A stretch of DNA of 64,000 bases from Phaeoceros laevis (Eukaryota; Anthocerotophyta; Anthocerotopsida; Notothyladales), in NCBI GenBank assembly GCA_049999765.1, contig JBNGIQ010009547.1:1-64000 (forward strand), written 5' to 3'. Made by a program: the position numbers and the translations under genes. Position 1 is the stretch's first letter. Each line of letters begins with the position of its first letter. Shown here in pieces: positions 10,357 through 25,405 of the stretch. The notes beneath the pieces are model-generated. The model did not search any database, was not told the DNA's origin, and saw only the letters and a list, made by a program, of their open reading frames with translations.

Positions 10357-12524
10357 TCAGATGCGCCCTACTGAAATCAGCTTGAAGACCCCCCTCAGGT
10401 TAAGAATGAGGAGCAACAAGAGCACCGCCAAACCCCACAGTACAGTCAGTATAATGATCACAATCTCCAGACAGTTGGGGTTGTGAGTGTTAAATGCATG
10501 ACAAAAAGTCTGCCAGACTATTCCACAGCAGCGCACTGAGAGGTCTTTGCCGTTTACAAGATGTGCATAAGCCTGAGAACCGACCTGTAGAAAATATCAA
10601 GTCAAAATGGATAAAGAAACATCAAAAATATCTGGTCAAACCTGCTGGTCTATGTGTCTCACCTTGTGTAAGATGGCAGGTTGTTTGTATGGCAGATTTC
10701 TATCAGCCCGTTCCAAGGCATACTCCAGCATATCCAAAAGGGCCAAATCGTCCACAGGGTCAATATCACCGTCATGGACAACCCTTCCAACGAACCCTGA
10801 GAGTCCATTGACCAATTAGGGTGAGGGGAGACTTGGGGGGTAACCTGTTGTCACTCACCCCATGCAAAGATCGTTATTAATATGCTCATCATCTTACCTG
10901 GGATGTCAAACACATGATCTGCTGGTGACAGACCAAACAAGTCTCCAAGGAAGATCCGAGCTTCAATGCGGTCGTCCAAAGAGAGCTCATCACCATGGGT
11001 CATAACGACCACGGGCATGTCATCTGCACCCAGGGATCACCGTAGTGTAATGTACAATCAACGTCACTCAACAAACTGCCAGCTCGCAATATTCGGTGCA
11101 GGCAAAGGGAGGCTAAGAACTGCACACAACCACATATAGAAGGTCTAGTTTTGCACCTCTGAAGCTGAGGAAGGGAGACTTGAATAGCTTGATCAAATTC
11201 ATTCGACTTGGCCAATCTGAACTCTTCCTCATATTGTTCAAAGAGATGGCATTCACAACAAAGATGACGAAGTTTATGTCTCTTTTCTTGCTTATCTTGG
11301 AATGCCCATGCCTGGCTTTACTCTCAAGAACATGTCTGGCGGAATTGCTATCTGAAGGCCTGCTAGGTCCATCAATACCGTCAGGACAGAAGCAACGACA
11401 ATGCACATTTAGCAGGGGTAATTTGAAGCAGTGAGCTGTCATAGAAGCGAACCTGACAACCATTTGTCCATGACGTACACCCTTCTCCAACCAGCTTCTG
11501 AGAACGGATTGAGCTTCTGCAGTATCCACCTCCGACAAACCACGGCTATCATAAACACATATGCTTTGTGAACCATCACACAGCATGTGTTCATGCAAAA
11601 AAAGGGTGCCGTTCTCGCTCAGATCACCTGTTTATATCCATAACGAATCATTGAGTCAGAGGGAACAGACTGAAGATAGAGCATGCCAAACCTTACAGCG
11701 CTTGGTGTTACCCTACCACAAGTTTGAGCTCTGTCAAATTTTGACATCTTGTTGTTCACAACTCGTATCATGTTATTGATAAGAGTGCTCTTTCCTGCAC
11801 CCTTAGGCCCGACCACTAAGAGGTTTGTAATATCTGGGATATCGTAGCTGTTCCGTTTCACGCCCCCAGCTTCTGAAAGCCAAGCTCCAGGTCGATAGCT
11901 GCAGGTGACAAAGGATCCTTGCTTATTAACGGAAACAGGCTGGCCACATTCCAGACACATCCTCTAAATCGAAGTAACATACCTGAGCACTCTATCTCTT
12001 CGATCCCGTATGCTTTCGACATTCTCCTCGAAAACATTTCTCTGGCGTAGAATCTTCTTGTGCATATCAGTACGCCACTTTTGTTTTTCTGACGAAACTG
12101 GTGGCTTTGCGAGAAGTCCTTCAGATTTGCCAGAGTTCAGTGATTCTTGTAAGAATTCTTCAGACTGGAAAGAACGTCTTTTTAACTTAGAAACCTTCCG
12201 AGGCACTAGAGGCTCCGAAAACCAAGATAAGTCCAACGGCAGGGAATAGGATGCCTCTGGTTCACTCCTAACAGAATTTCTCACCGAGGGATTGGTAAGA
12301 GAAGCATCAGAACCCTGATCATCCGATTTACAAAACACTGTCCGACTTACAGGTGCCACATCTGAGTGCTCTTCAGACATCCCGCTGAGATTTTCAGAGT
12401 TGGTCTGCCCGACCAGAACAGGTAATGCTTTAGCCTCAGTGGAATTCAATCCATGAACGGTTCCATCATCCCCTTTTCGACTTTCACTTATCGTCCATAG
12501 ATCCTCCCAAGACAGTGAAGCCAT
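10357..12524 (-). CDS. P-loop GTPase-like protein with C-terminal membrane anchor
   Basis: About seven exons. Exon 1 (12524 to about 11983) encodes a low-complexity, serine-rich N-terminus (starts MASLSWEDLW). It splices by an 84-nt intron into YRPGAWLSEAGG, then GPKGAGKSTLINNM, a Walker A/G1 motif. Later exons give YDSRGLSEVD (G3-like DxxG), MTHGDELS (G4-like), DHVFDIPG and GRVVHDGDIDPVDDLALLDMLEYALE. The last exon gives HNPNCLEI, then a strongly hydrophobic stretch (IILTVLWGLAVLLLLLIL) and a basic tail ending at the TGA at 10357-10359. It resembles an uncharacterised plant P-loop NTPase family; the tail suggests membrane anchoring. It is tail to tail with PPR gene 1, about 330 bases apart. 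Exact role unknown. Confidence 0.8.
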
Positions 12525-13700
12525 CGGTTCACGCAGTTGGGCGGATGCAATCTCTGGCCATCGTGGATGCTTCCCTGCAAAGAGACTCCTGCCTTAGACG
12601 CAGCCTGCTATCGGAATGTGAACCAGAATTTCAAGCGCAACTTCAAAATCCATTTTCTTCTGAAGCCCACAGAATTTTGTAACCGCTTACCGCCACCCAT
12701 GCTAAGCCTTCCTTGCCGTGCGGCCCTTGGAGAAGGAAACCCAGTGGGTAACACACAGCTGCAGCGTTACTCCTTTTCAACCACACCTGGCCGATGGGAG
12801 CTACAGTTAGCGCGGTCCTAGCTACACAAGATGAGATGCCAGACTCTAAGTGAGATGCTAGCTCTAGGCAAGGAACTTATCAAGCTGTCAATTTCAGGCT
12901 GAACATCCGCATGGTGACGCAAGCCTAGAAAATCGCGAACATCAACAGGAAACAGAAAATTTGCAAGAGATTGGCGTGGAGAATGCCTCAGGTGACAAGG
13001 TTCAAGCAACTATCACTCAGCAGTGCTTCTATCTCTTACACCATGCAATCTGCCCTAGCGCAATCGCGACTGACCACGCATAGTCTTGATGCTATCTAGC
13101 CTTGTATCTGCTCTCAGCCCTCAATTCTCAGGGACATTACCCACAAATGCTTCCCGGCAATGTCAATTATGCTTTGACACAACAGTGGACTACAACCTTG
13201 GCAACTCCAGCACACTAGCAAATTGAAATTCCGAGAGCCTTCTCGCCACAACGGGATACAAGGTCCAAGCGTGTCGGAAGCGCATCAAGAACCAGGCCAC
13301 ACAACAGAACATCAAGTTTCTGAACCGCAGCAAACTGGAGCAGCCAGAACTGCGGCAATTAAGGTCAATTTTGCAAGACTAGTACATGGGATGATTCTTC
13401 GCTCAGGACATGGTGCTTGCCAGGTCTGAATGCGCAATAGGAAAGATCACGCCGGTGGGACTGCGGGTGCTGCGGTGCAGCTTACGTCGGTGAGAAGCCT
13501 CCAGTGGTGGTGCCCGGGCGTGATGTAAGGCCTACGTACGATTCGACCCTTCGTCCTTCTTTTTCGGTTTCGCTCTGAGACAGAATATCCCCGAATCGGA
13601 GTTTCGTGGTGTCAGGTTTATCCAGCAGATTGACACCTTTGGTAACCTAATAACCTGAGTTACCTGACACCGGAAGGTCTGCAGTTATGAGAAGTACAAG
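12525..13700. other. Intergenic region
   Basis: No supported gene. It contains the promoter of the minus-strand P-loop gene. A small inverted repeat (GGTGTCAGGTTTA near 13608 and GTTACCTGACACC near 13657) brackets an AT-rich stretch. Confidence 0.45.
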
Positions 13701-13778
13701 TTTCATCACTTTACGGCACATGTAACTAGACTACCGTAGGACTAGCAGCCTGCCCTCACAAGCTCGTTGGCCCTGAAG

Positions 13779-14662
13779 ATGGACCCCAGTGCTGATAGCT
13801 TCTCCGGTCTGCTCCTCCAAATTAGGGTGGAAGGCGCCGGAAGGTAAGCTTCGGAGTTGCAAGAATTCGTGCAGCAGGCCTAGAGCAAATTCATTCATCA
13901 TACTCCTCCACGTTTGAGTTTACTGCAGATCTAGAGGATGAGCAGCAATTGTCAACAAAGATGAAGATTTGAGGCTTCGCAAAACAAAGCCTCACAGGAT
14001 GACCAACCATTGTCAACAAGGATGAAGTTTGACGCTTTGCAATAGAAAGCATCAAATGCTGTACAGGTGAGTTCACTACATCTAAAGATGCCCGCTTGCA
14101 GCCTGGCACATCCTTACTTGCTAGCAGCACGAAAAGAGCGGCTGCAGGCAGTACTCACACGTTTTGAAGCACATCGAGCAGCAGCAGGTCGTGAAGAGAC
14201 TGCGAGGGAACAAAGTGAAGCACTAAAGCGGGGGAAAACCACGGATCCCGAAGCTCAAACGTTTGGTTTCCTAAGACCAACAGACGGCGCTCAAAGAATT
14301 GGAGGTTGGTGGTTGATGATGAGCTACCAAGCGTACAAACATCCTTTTTCCTCGTTCCGCATCCGTATGTGATCTGTCGCTCCCATCCTCTGAGCATAAG
14401 GAGGACAGGTGCCCTGACCTGCATAATACGGAGGGACCTGGCTCTGGCCGTAAATACCACCTTGCCTTTCGTAGTGTGGAGCATCCATGAAGCTGATCTG
14501 CTCACAAGTGCCTTCAACTCGACGAGGAATCTATTGATCACCAGAGATCCAAAGAGGGACAAATTTGGAGTGAGGCTTTCAGCTGTTGCTGAGATGAGCT
14601 CCTTCCACTGTCCTTGCCGTCACTGTCGACAGAGCCCTGCAGCAAAACATATGAGATTGTGA
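13779..14662 (+). CDS. Uncharacterised candidate gene, model unresolved
   Basis: An ATG near 13779 opens MDPSADSFSGLLLQIRVEG and ends at a good donor (GGAAG|GTAAGC). A later segment, about 14115-14285, starts after a GCAG and encodes a charged helix (RKERLQAVLTRFEAHRAAAG, then EETAREQSEALKRG) ending at a donor-like GGAG|GTTGG. A further frame at about 14490-14662 ends in a stop. I could not join these without internal stops, so exon structure and even reality are uncertain. The charged segment looks like a coiled coil. No family recognised. Confidence 0.3.
13928..14050 (+). repeat. Imperfect tandem duplication of about 66 bp
   Basis: The block GAGCAGCAATTGTCAACAAAG is followed by an AAGCCTC-type stretch, then by a close copy reading GACCAACCATTGTCAACAAGG with the same downstream pattern (GATGAAG, then TTTGAGGCTT or TTTGACGCTT). 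The copies are about 66 bases apart. Confidence 0.7.
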
Positions 14663-15443
14663 TCCGTTCCTCCCCAAAGCTCGGCTAAGCTACTTGTACA
14701 GGCTATTCCAACTCACCTGACGATTTCTACTGCCAGGAGCTGGGGAACGAAATTGTCAGCTGAGAGCGCAAACAGCTACTAGATGAATGTTCGGAGGATG
14801 TGCGGCACTGATGAGACACCGAGAGAGGCAGGTGGAAGTGAGCAGGACATGCATCCTTGCCGACATGTGTGCACGGCAGACTCGTACACGACTGAGGACT
14901 TCAGAATCTGTCTTCCAACCGTTTCCCACAACGACACTTCGCGGGTCGTCGGACTTTTGAGACTACTTCCTACATGCAAGGACAGATAGAAACTCCGCCA
15001 CTGAGTTCGACCCCATACTTTGGGGGTGTCTACACTCCAGAGTCGAGTGAAAAACTTCGATCTTTTCTCCATACCAGGTGATACGGCCTTTACATTCAGT
15101 CAATCCGTGAGAATCCTTTATGTTGGTTTTCTTGCTTCTTGCAAGGCTCGCAGAGAAGAACAAACTAATGAACATCTGAGCCCTTATCCCTCCGTTAAGC
15201 TATCTATCTGCACCATTTTTAGCACGAGTCTAGTTCAATTGACAAATAACCATGGGAGTGATCTAGCATCCTCTAATAAGTGGTAGACATTTTGCTGACG
15301 TCGTCACAAATAGCCAAGTGTGTCACAGTGTGTGTAGATGAAGCGTCATCAAACTGACAACCTCAGTCAAGTCAGAAGGGGAGTGTGATGTAAAGGTCCG
15401 ATCTTCAATTTTGATTGGCATCCAGGTATAGCCAGCATACTTT
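14663..15443. other. Intergenic region
   Basis: No recognisable coding sequence on either strand. The right end is presumed to be the 3' UTR of the minus-strand ISCA2-like gene. Confidence 0.4.
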
Positions 15444-16022
15444 CTACTTGGCTGTGAAGGAGCTGCCACAGCCACAGGAAGAAGCTGAGTTGGGGTTGCC
15501 CACTACAACAAAAGTGGACCTGATTAGCTCCTCCGTGAAATCCACGGTTGAGCCTTTCAGGAAGGACAAGGACACCTCGTCCACGATGATCTTCACGCCA
15601 TCCTTCTCGAACACCCTATCATCTGGCTTCGCTGAGTCCTCCAATGAGAAAGTGTACAGGAAGCCTGAACAACCCCCACCCTCCACGCTCAGTCTCAGCA
15701 GCTTCTCTGTCTTTTCCTCTTTCTGGATGTCCTGCAATCTCTTGATGCAACCCTCAGTTATAGTGAGCCCGTCGGATGAAGACGACGCCGAGTCCTCCAG
15801 AGCCACACCAGACATGCACCTACTTGATGTTGTCCTCCACGCATTTAAAGCAGACACTTGCTTGGACCACACGCCGTTCGACGACGCTCTCCTGGTATCG
15901 TCCGCCTCCCTCACAGCCTCAGTTGCCGACCCACTTCCTAAATGTCTCAGCACGCGCTGCGGTTTCGTTTGAGTGACGCGACGCAGTAGAGAGGATCCAC
16001 GCCGGGAAACTATGGACGCCAT
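15444..16022 (-). CDS. Iron-sulfur cluster assembly protein, mitochondrial ISCA2-like
   Basis: A single exon encodes about 192 residues. The first 75 or so are rich in R and S (MASIVSRRGSSLLRRV) and look like a mitochondrial transit peptide. The rest is an A-type carrier domain: LTITEGCIKRLQDI, LRLSVEGGGCSGF with the first conserved cysteine, and the C-terminal CGCGSSF pair. The three conserved cysteines that bind the cluster are all present. A-type proteins deliver 4Fe-4S clusters to mitochondrial enzymes; the EGGGCSGF form fits ISCA2 better than ISCA1. The ATG at 16022 is used because in-frame sequence before it has no ATG. The gene is divergent from the FAD monooxygenase, about 290 bases away, so they may share a promoter region. 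Confidence 0.93.
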   Translation of the reverse strand: MASIVSRRGSSLLRRVTQTKPQRVLRHLGSGSATEAVREADDTRRASSNGVWSKQVSALNAWRTTSSRCMSGVALEDSASSSSDGLTITEGCIKRLQDIQKEEKTEKLLRLSVEGGGCSGFLYTFSLEDSAKPDDRVFEKDGVKIIVDEVSLSFLKGSTVDFTEELIRSTFVVVGNPNSASSCGCGSSFTAK

Positions 16023-16313
16023 GACAGGCTGCGACAAAATCCACCGTCATGACCTAAGTTTCTGGCAAGTAATTCGCACACGACCTCAGCGTTTGCAGTG
16101 TGCCACCAGAAAGAAAGCAAACGACGAAGAATGCTGCTCCACGCCGAATCCGCAGGATACCGACAGGAGTGCAGCAGTTAGTCCCATGACTCCCATTAGG
16201 TCAAGTCCAGGAGTCCAGGTGCTTCGCTGGTATTTTCAACAAAATCGTACGGAGTGAAGTTGTCAGCATTGGATGAAATTCTGGAGGGACAGCCTAGAGA
16301 CATTCAGGGCGCC

Positions 16314-19802
<3,489 letters not shown>

Positions 19803-20844
19803 TGCCTATCTGGCCATGTTTATTGGCCGCTGGCGTAAATGACAGCCCTGTGCACAATAACAATGACGCAGGAGAAGAAGTGCTTTTTATTTGTAGTGCA
19901 TTTCCGAAAACTAGCTTACACGAAAGTCACGTTTGCCTTCTTCACAAGCGAAGGAACAGCAGAAGAAACAGGCTTCCGAACAAGAAAGATGGAGGCGTTC
20001 GTTTCTCTATGCTTCCTGTGGCACAATTTTATCGCTCTACAGAGTCCAACACTGACGTTCGTGCCTCCTTTGCTGTCGTCGTTTCCCACCATCAAACAAT
20101 TCTACTGGGAGCGAGTCATCTAGATGGGCGATGGGCTGAGGACCGCTGAGGTAAGCCACATGATTCCAGTTCGTAAAAGTTCCTCGCCTGCAGCTTGTCA
20201 TCCACTAGCAGGCACTTCGCCGAGAGATGCGGCATGGAGGGCAAAACCTGCCATGCTCCAACAACCAGCGATGGGCGTTGTGCCCCCGCGTGGAAGGACG
20301 CAGAGTTTTATAGCGCGGAATCATGTAAGCGGAGGTTCTATAGTATTATGTATCCCCGGTGGCACTGTTGCACAGTACTTGTCCCGTCAGCGCAAGGTCG
20401 AGTGTATGGTTGCATGAGTCTCCACAGAAATACCAATGACCGACTTGGCCTCCGCCCCCCCTCGTGGAGAATTTCTTCCTCATGTGTCTGGAGAAAGGGG
20501 TAGAGTGTTCCCAGTGTCTGCCGTGCTAGGGAGCATTTAAGAACTGCTGAGAGGTCTCTGAAATCGGAGCCCTTTTTCGAAGCCCAGAAGAGCGCGGGGC
20601 CCATGTGGGGGAGTATGGCAATCAAGTTAGGTGGAAGATCGTTGCCGAAGTAGGTCACGAGGGGTACTCGGAGGATACGGCAATGCTGTTAGGGGCAGAG
20701 CAAAACATTGAAGTCCCCAGTCGAGGACACTGACTGTTTTGGCAAAAGCAATTGCCACCGTTTGGTGGTCTTAGAAAGTTGTTTGTCCTGTCCAAGGCAG
20801 GCAGCAAGCCACGCATCCACAGTAGCTACATCCGGTCCATAGCA
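19803..20844. other. Intergenic region
   Basis: 3' UTR of the monooxygenase and promoter of the hydrolase gene. Open frames of up to 116 codons occur but show no recognisable protein pattern, and they overlap on several frames. Confidence 0.4.
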
Positions 20845-22590
20845 ATGGTGGCGAGCCTGGTGCAGCAAGCAGCCCTATCCAAATCCTGCGTGTTTGGCCA
20901 GAGATGGCGCGGGGATCGGGAGCAACACCAGCAGCAGCAGGGGACAGCAAGTTGTGCGAGACGAGCCCCGGGTTTGCAAATTTGGGCTGTGTCCGTGAGC
21001 AAGGAGAGCATGGCAAGTGAGACCACGGCACAAGGCCGCAAATCTACCGCTCAACGTCCCGTTGTCATACTTCCGGTGAATTCCTGTTGCTCACACCCGT
21101 GTCCCAAGCTCCTGGTGATGTCCGTCTCTCAGTGACTGTGAATTGCTGTGGCACTTGCTCTCTGGACAGAATCTGGTGAACCTGCCACTTTTGTTGAAAC
21201 GTGCAATGCATACAGCAATGAGTGTCCGGCGGCCAGGGCTTTCTCACGGACTGACTCTGCCACTTCCAGGGGCTGGGCAATAACACGGGTGATTACACGT
21301 CTCTGGGAGCAGCTCTTGGTGGAAAGGGCCTAGCGGTCACGGTTGCTAAGGTGTCCCGTCCAGACTGGCTACGCAATGCGGCAGGCTTGCTGAAAGCGGA
21401 TTACTGGGCTGGAACGCTGCGCCCGAGACCTGTACTCGACTGGTAGGAAAGCCGAGGATGAACGATTGTACAAGTTTGTTGCTTTGAGCTCTCCATTCTG
21501 GTTAATGATGAAGCCTAAAAGGTGCCTCACCTGCACAGGTATCTTGAGAGGGTGCACACAGCTATCACTGAAGCGAAGGCGTTCTGTCCTGGTATTGTGC
21601 CACTGAGACTGACAGAACTGCACTAGGATGTGCTGCTGCTGCGGTTGCCATTGTAATGTGGGACCTGATTGCTGGGCTCCGTTTGCCTACAGATGGAAAA
21701 GTCTCATTGGTCGGCCATTCAGCAGGTGGATGGTTAGCCCGTCTGTATCTGGGTGAATTTGGAATCAAGGATGTTGCTCTACTTTTGACTCTTGGAAGCC
21801 CTCACTTGTATTTCACCTTTACCCTTGACCACTTTCAGAAATGCAAACTTGGCTGAGAAAGCTGAACGGTGCTTTTGTGCCGTCCTGATTGCATGCAGGC
21901 CACCACCAAAGGGTGTGAAAGGCGTTATTGATCAAACTCGAGGTCTTCTCAACCACATCCAGGATACTTACCCAGGAGCCTTTCATGCACCAGAAGTGAA
22001 ATATGTGTGTATTTCAGGCAGGTACAGCTGCTAGGAAGTGTTTGCTTCTGCGGCCAGAATCTGTACAGGAGGTCCAACGTCTTCACTCTATTTCACTTCT
22101 TGCAGATACATCAAGGGTGCAGAATTCTTCCCGGCAGCAGCGCCAAAGCTGACTGCTACAGGTCTGGGTACAGTGGCTTCTACAGATGGGAACGACTCGG
22201 CAGCTGCTGCCGAGCTGGAGGCCGCTTTAGGCAATGGTGTGCTGAATGCAAGCTCTAGCTCTGAGGCGCCAGGTCTCTTCCGAGAACGCCTCATCGGCCA
22301 AGGATATAAGCAGGTGAAATACCTCGTGGTTGTTTTGCAAAAAGATCGCTGAAACTCGTTGGAACTCGATTCCGCTTGCTGCTCACAGAGCATAAGGTAT
22401 GCAGGTTTGTGGGCAATCAGCCGTTTGGGGAGATGGTGTGGTGCCTGAAATATCCGCTCACCTGGAAGGAGCCTTGAACATTTCCTTGGACAATGTCTAC
22501 CATTCTCCGGTTGGGGCAAACGACAATAGCAGACCATGGTATGGGTCCAAATCGATCCTCGACCATTGGGTGCAGCACCTTCTGGAGTAA
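20845..22590 (+). CDS. Alpha/beta hydrolase, PGAP1-like, probably plastid-targeted
   Basis: Exon 1 (20845-21075) encodes an N-terminus rich in S, Q and R, like a chloroplast transit peptide, then RPVVILP. Later exons add GLGNNTGDYTSLGAALGG, WLRNAAGLLKADYWAGTL, then the nucleophile elbow VSLVGHSAGGWLARLYLG with the catalytic serine, LLLTLGSPH, and VWGDGVVPEISAHLEGA, which supplies the acid region. The final exon ends WYGSKSILDHWVQHLLE. The order is that of plant PGAP1-like alpha/beta hydrolases (lipase or acylhydrolase type). The catalytic histidine is probably in NVYHSPVG. Seven short introns are inferred from clear GT-AG borders. Substrate unknown. Confidence 0.85.
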
Positions 22591-23105
22591 CAGGTTGGTG
22601 TCCCTGGGAGACAGCCAAGAACAATAGCCTGGGGACTGGATTGCTGGCCCAGTTAACGAAAAGCTTTTATGAGCAGAGAGAATTTGCACCACGAGTACAT
22701 GAAGATCTCAGATTGTTTTGGAAGGCATTCTGACATACACGAATCGAGTGCTGGCCCTTCCGACATGCATGTAGTATGTTCAACTCTACTTGACGTAGCC
22801 CTTACCATATGCTTTCCATGAAAGTGTGTCCTTTCCTTTTCTCAATTGCCGGGAAAAATAAATTTTTGTTCCTGTTACTTAGTACTTACCTCTTGTCCTA
22901 TTGTCCTAGCATTTAGCCTCCCTAGCTGGAATCTGTGGCAGCATCTCTAGCAGCCGCTCAATTTGGACATGGACCCATGAAAGCATCTCTCGCAGCCGCT
23001 CAAGTCGGACACGCTGAACTTTTGGAGAGCAGGAGAGATCTAAGATCATCAGAGATCTGAGATCATTAGGGCAGGAGATATCTGAGGACTTCGAGCTTGG
23101 GAGAT
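22591..23105. repeat. Intergenic region with short degenerate direct repeats
   Basis: Between 22938 and 23090 there are repeated short blocks: GCATCTCTAGCAGCCGCTCA and GCATCTCTCGCAGCCGCTCA about 45 bases apart, followed by GAGATCTAAGATCATCAG and GAGATCTGAGATCATTAG. They lie just upstream of the dioxygenase start codon, in its promoter or 5' UTR. Confidence 0.7.
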
Positions 23106-24524
23106 ATGGCACCTCCTGCAGCAATTGACTCTAGCCCAGCTCCTGAAGTGGGCACGATGCTTGTAACGAAAGACAACATGGTTCAACACATACTGGAGAC
23201 AGGAATCAAGGAAGTTCCTGCCAGATTTAGGCACATGCCCTCCATTGAAAACCACCCTTGCGCAAACGGGGAGATGCCCTCTTTCAACCCGGACTCCAAG
23301 CTGAATCAGGTTCCCGTGATCGATCTGTCTGCTTGGTTTGACGGTGACAGCCAGGCCAGAGAGAAAGTCAGAGAAAGCATTGGAAGTGCATGTCGGGAGT
23401 GGGGATTCTTCCAGGTACACCATTGTTGCGAAGTAGCAATTCCTGAGGTACAGCAGCTTCAATTTTTCTGTGTCCCTTCATCAGTTGCCAAGCTAACCCG
23501 ACACTCTGGGCTGCTTCTTCTGGACGCGGCTCAGGTGGTGAACCACCATGTCCCGGAGCCGGTGCTCCAGGGTGCCCTCCAAGTGACGCAAGACTTCTTC
23601 GATCTGCCCTTTGAGACCAAAGAACAATACGCAATGAAGCCTGGAGGATTTATCGGATACGGTACTGTTTACAAAAGCAGCGACAGCCTAATCTGGAACG
23701 ACATTCTAGCACACCAGCTCTCCCCCAAGCACTTGAACAACATGGACACCGAGTGGCCAGACAAGCCGTCAAACTACAGGTATGTGGAAATAGCGCATAC
23801 GATACCAGGCCAAAAATTGCACCAGTTGGCTAATAAATGCAGACATTTCTTACATGCGCGCACAGGAAGATGATGGACGAGTATCAATCCCACGTCCAGC
23901 AGCTGGGAACAACCTTGTACGAGCTCCTGTCCACGAGCTTGGGCTTACATCCATCCCGCTTCCAGAGGCTCTTCGGGGCCACTGAGGAACACAACACGCT
24001 CTTGCGGGTGAACCTGTACCCTCGTTGCCCTCAGCCGGAGCTGACTCTGGGGTCCGGAGCTCACTCCGATGCTAGTGCCATCACCATCCTGCAGCAGAGT
24101 AACGTGCCGGGTCTTCAAATCCGGCTTCCAGGCAAACCCTGGATGCTTGTGGAACCCGTCCCTGATGCATTGGTGGTAAACGTGGGCGACTGCTTGGAGG
24201 TAGGAACATCCATGCTGCTTGTGGATTTTTTGCGCCCAATGCAGACTCTAAACTTGATTCCATGTCAACTTGCAGATGGTGTCAAATGGCCTCTACAAAA
24301 GCATCGAGCACAGGGCCATAGTGAACAGCGCCAAAGAGAGGTTCTCATTAGCCGTCTTCTTCTTGCCTCCGTGGAATGCTGCAATGGGTCCGCTCGCCGA
24401 GCTCATTAATCAAACAAACCCTCCTCGGTATAGCTCCGTCAGTTATTTCGATTACGTCCGAGATTACCTGAACAAGGGTGCCGAAGGCAAGAAACGTCTT
24501 GAAGCCATCCAACTGAAATGTTGA
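23106..24524 (+). CDS. 2-oxoglutarate/Fe(II)-dependent dioxygenase
   Basis: Four exons: 23106-23415, about 23536-23782, about 23869-24199 and about 24275-24524. The N-terminal DIOX_N part contains VPVIDLSAWFDG and REWGFFQ joined to VVNHHVPEPVL. The catalytic core has AHSDASAITIL (the HxD iron ligands), KSIEHRAIVN (third ligand) and RFSLAVFF (2-oxoglutarate binding arginine, RxS). YPRCPQPELTLG is the usual signature before the HxD. This is the plant DOXC class, which includes hormone and specialised-metabolism enzymes, so the substrate cannot be named. The first intron (23416-23535) happens to be open in frame, but removal restores the conserved FFQVVNHH junction. Confidence 0.9.
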
Positions 24525-25005
24525 GACATTGGAAGAAGACATGTTCAGACACGGAAGACGACAAGCTCTAATATACGAGGTGAATGAATGAATATTATCT
24601 TGTTGGAGAGTTTTTTAGGTGGAAGGGAAGAAATTTATTTATAGGGTGCTTTGGGTAAATACCAGCTCATGCTTGTCACTCTACCACTGGGCTGTGATAA
24701 GATTCAATTCAACCTAGGAGCCCCTTTCCATGTAGGGGCTCCTTTCAAGTTGTTGTACTTATCAAAATCGCCTTGTAAATGAAAGGAAACGCAGGGTGTT
24801 GTCCAAATGAGCCCCTTCCCCATGTAGGGCCCCTTCCCCATGTAGGGCCCCTTCCCCATGTAGGGGCTCCTGTTGGTGCTGTACTTATCCAAATCACCTT
24901 ATAAATAAAAGGAAACGCAAGTCGTTGTCTAAATGATCATTTCAGTAGTGGTGGAGAAAATTAATGCTAAAGTTCAGTTATGGATTGGATTGTTAGGGTA
25001 AATCT
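24525..25005. repeat. Intergenic repeats: nested tandem units
   Basis: Between about 24715 and 24930 a block CTCCT-(TT/GTT)-...-GTACTTATC(C)AAATC(G/A)CCTT, then AAGGAAACGCA, occurs twice. Between the copies a 19-bp unit CCCCTTCCCCATGTAGGG is repeated about four times. The outer block copies are roughly 130 bases apart. No coding function seen. Confidence 0.8.
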
Positions 25006-25405
25006 NNNNNNNNNNNNNNNNNNNNNNNNNNNNNNNNNNNNNNNNNNNNNNNNNNNNNNNNNNNNNNNNNNNNNNNNNNNNNNNNNNNNNNNNNNNNNNN
25101 NNNNNNNNNNNNNNNNNNNNNNNNNNNNNNNNNNNNNNNNNNNNNNNNNNNNNNNNNNNNNNNNNNNNNNNNNNNNNNNNNNNNNNNNNNNNNNNNNNNN
25201 NNNNNNNNNNNNNNNNNNNNNNNNNNNNNNNNNNNNNNNNNNNNNNNNNNNNNNNNNNNNNNNNNNNNNNNNNNNNNNNNNNNNNNNNNNNNNNNNNNNN
25301 NNNNNNNNNNNNNNNNNNNNNNNNNNNNNNNNNNNNNNNNNNNNNNNNNNNNNNNNNNNNNNNNNNNNNNNNNNNNNNNNNNNNNNNNNNNNNNNNNNNN
25401 NNNNN
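25006..25405. other. Assembly gap (400 N)
   Basis: A run of N. It is adjacent to the tandem repeats, which suggests that the assembler failed in repetitive sequence. Confidence 0.99.

Noticed and set aside
11964-11985. In-frame TAG in the P-loop GTPase gene between two long frames
   Set aside because: An 84-nt intron (CAG|GTATGTT to CACCTGCAG) removes the TAG and restores YRPGAWLSEAGG in phase, so it is intronic, not a premature stop.
20124-20503. Overlapping frames between the monooxygenase and hydrolase genes
   Set aside because: No conserved motif, several frames open at once, and no splice continuity.
23416-23535. In-frame extra segment in the dioxygenase (VHHCCEVAIPEV)
   Set aside because: It is bounded by GT and AG, and its removal gives the conserved FFQVVNHH junction.
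24715-24870. CRISPR-like array from the CCATGTAGGG repeats
   Set aside because: Units are contiguous with no unique spacers, and the DNA is eukaryotic.
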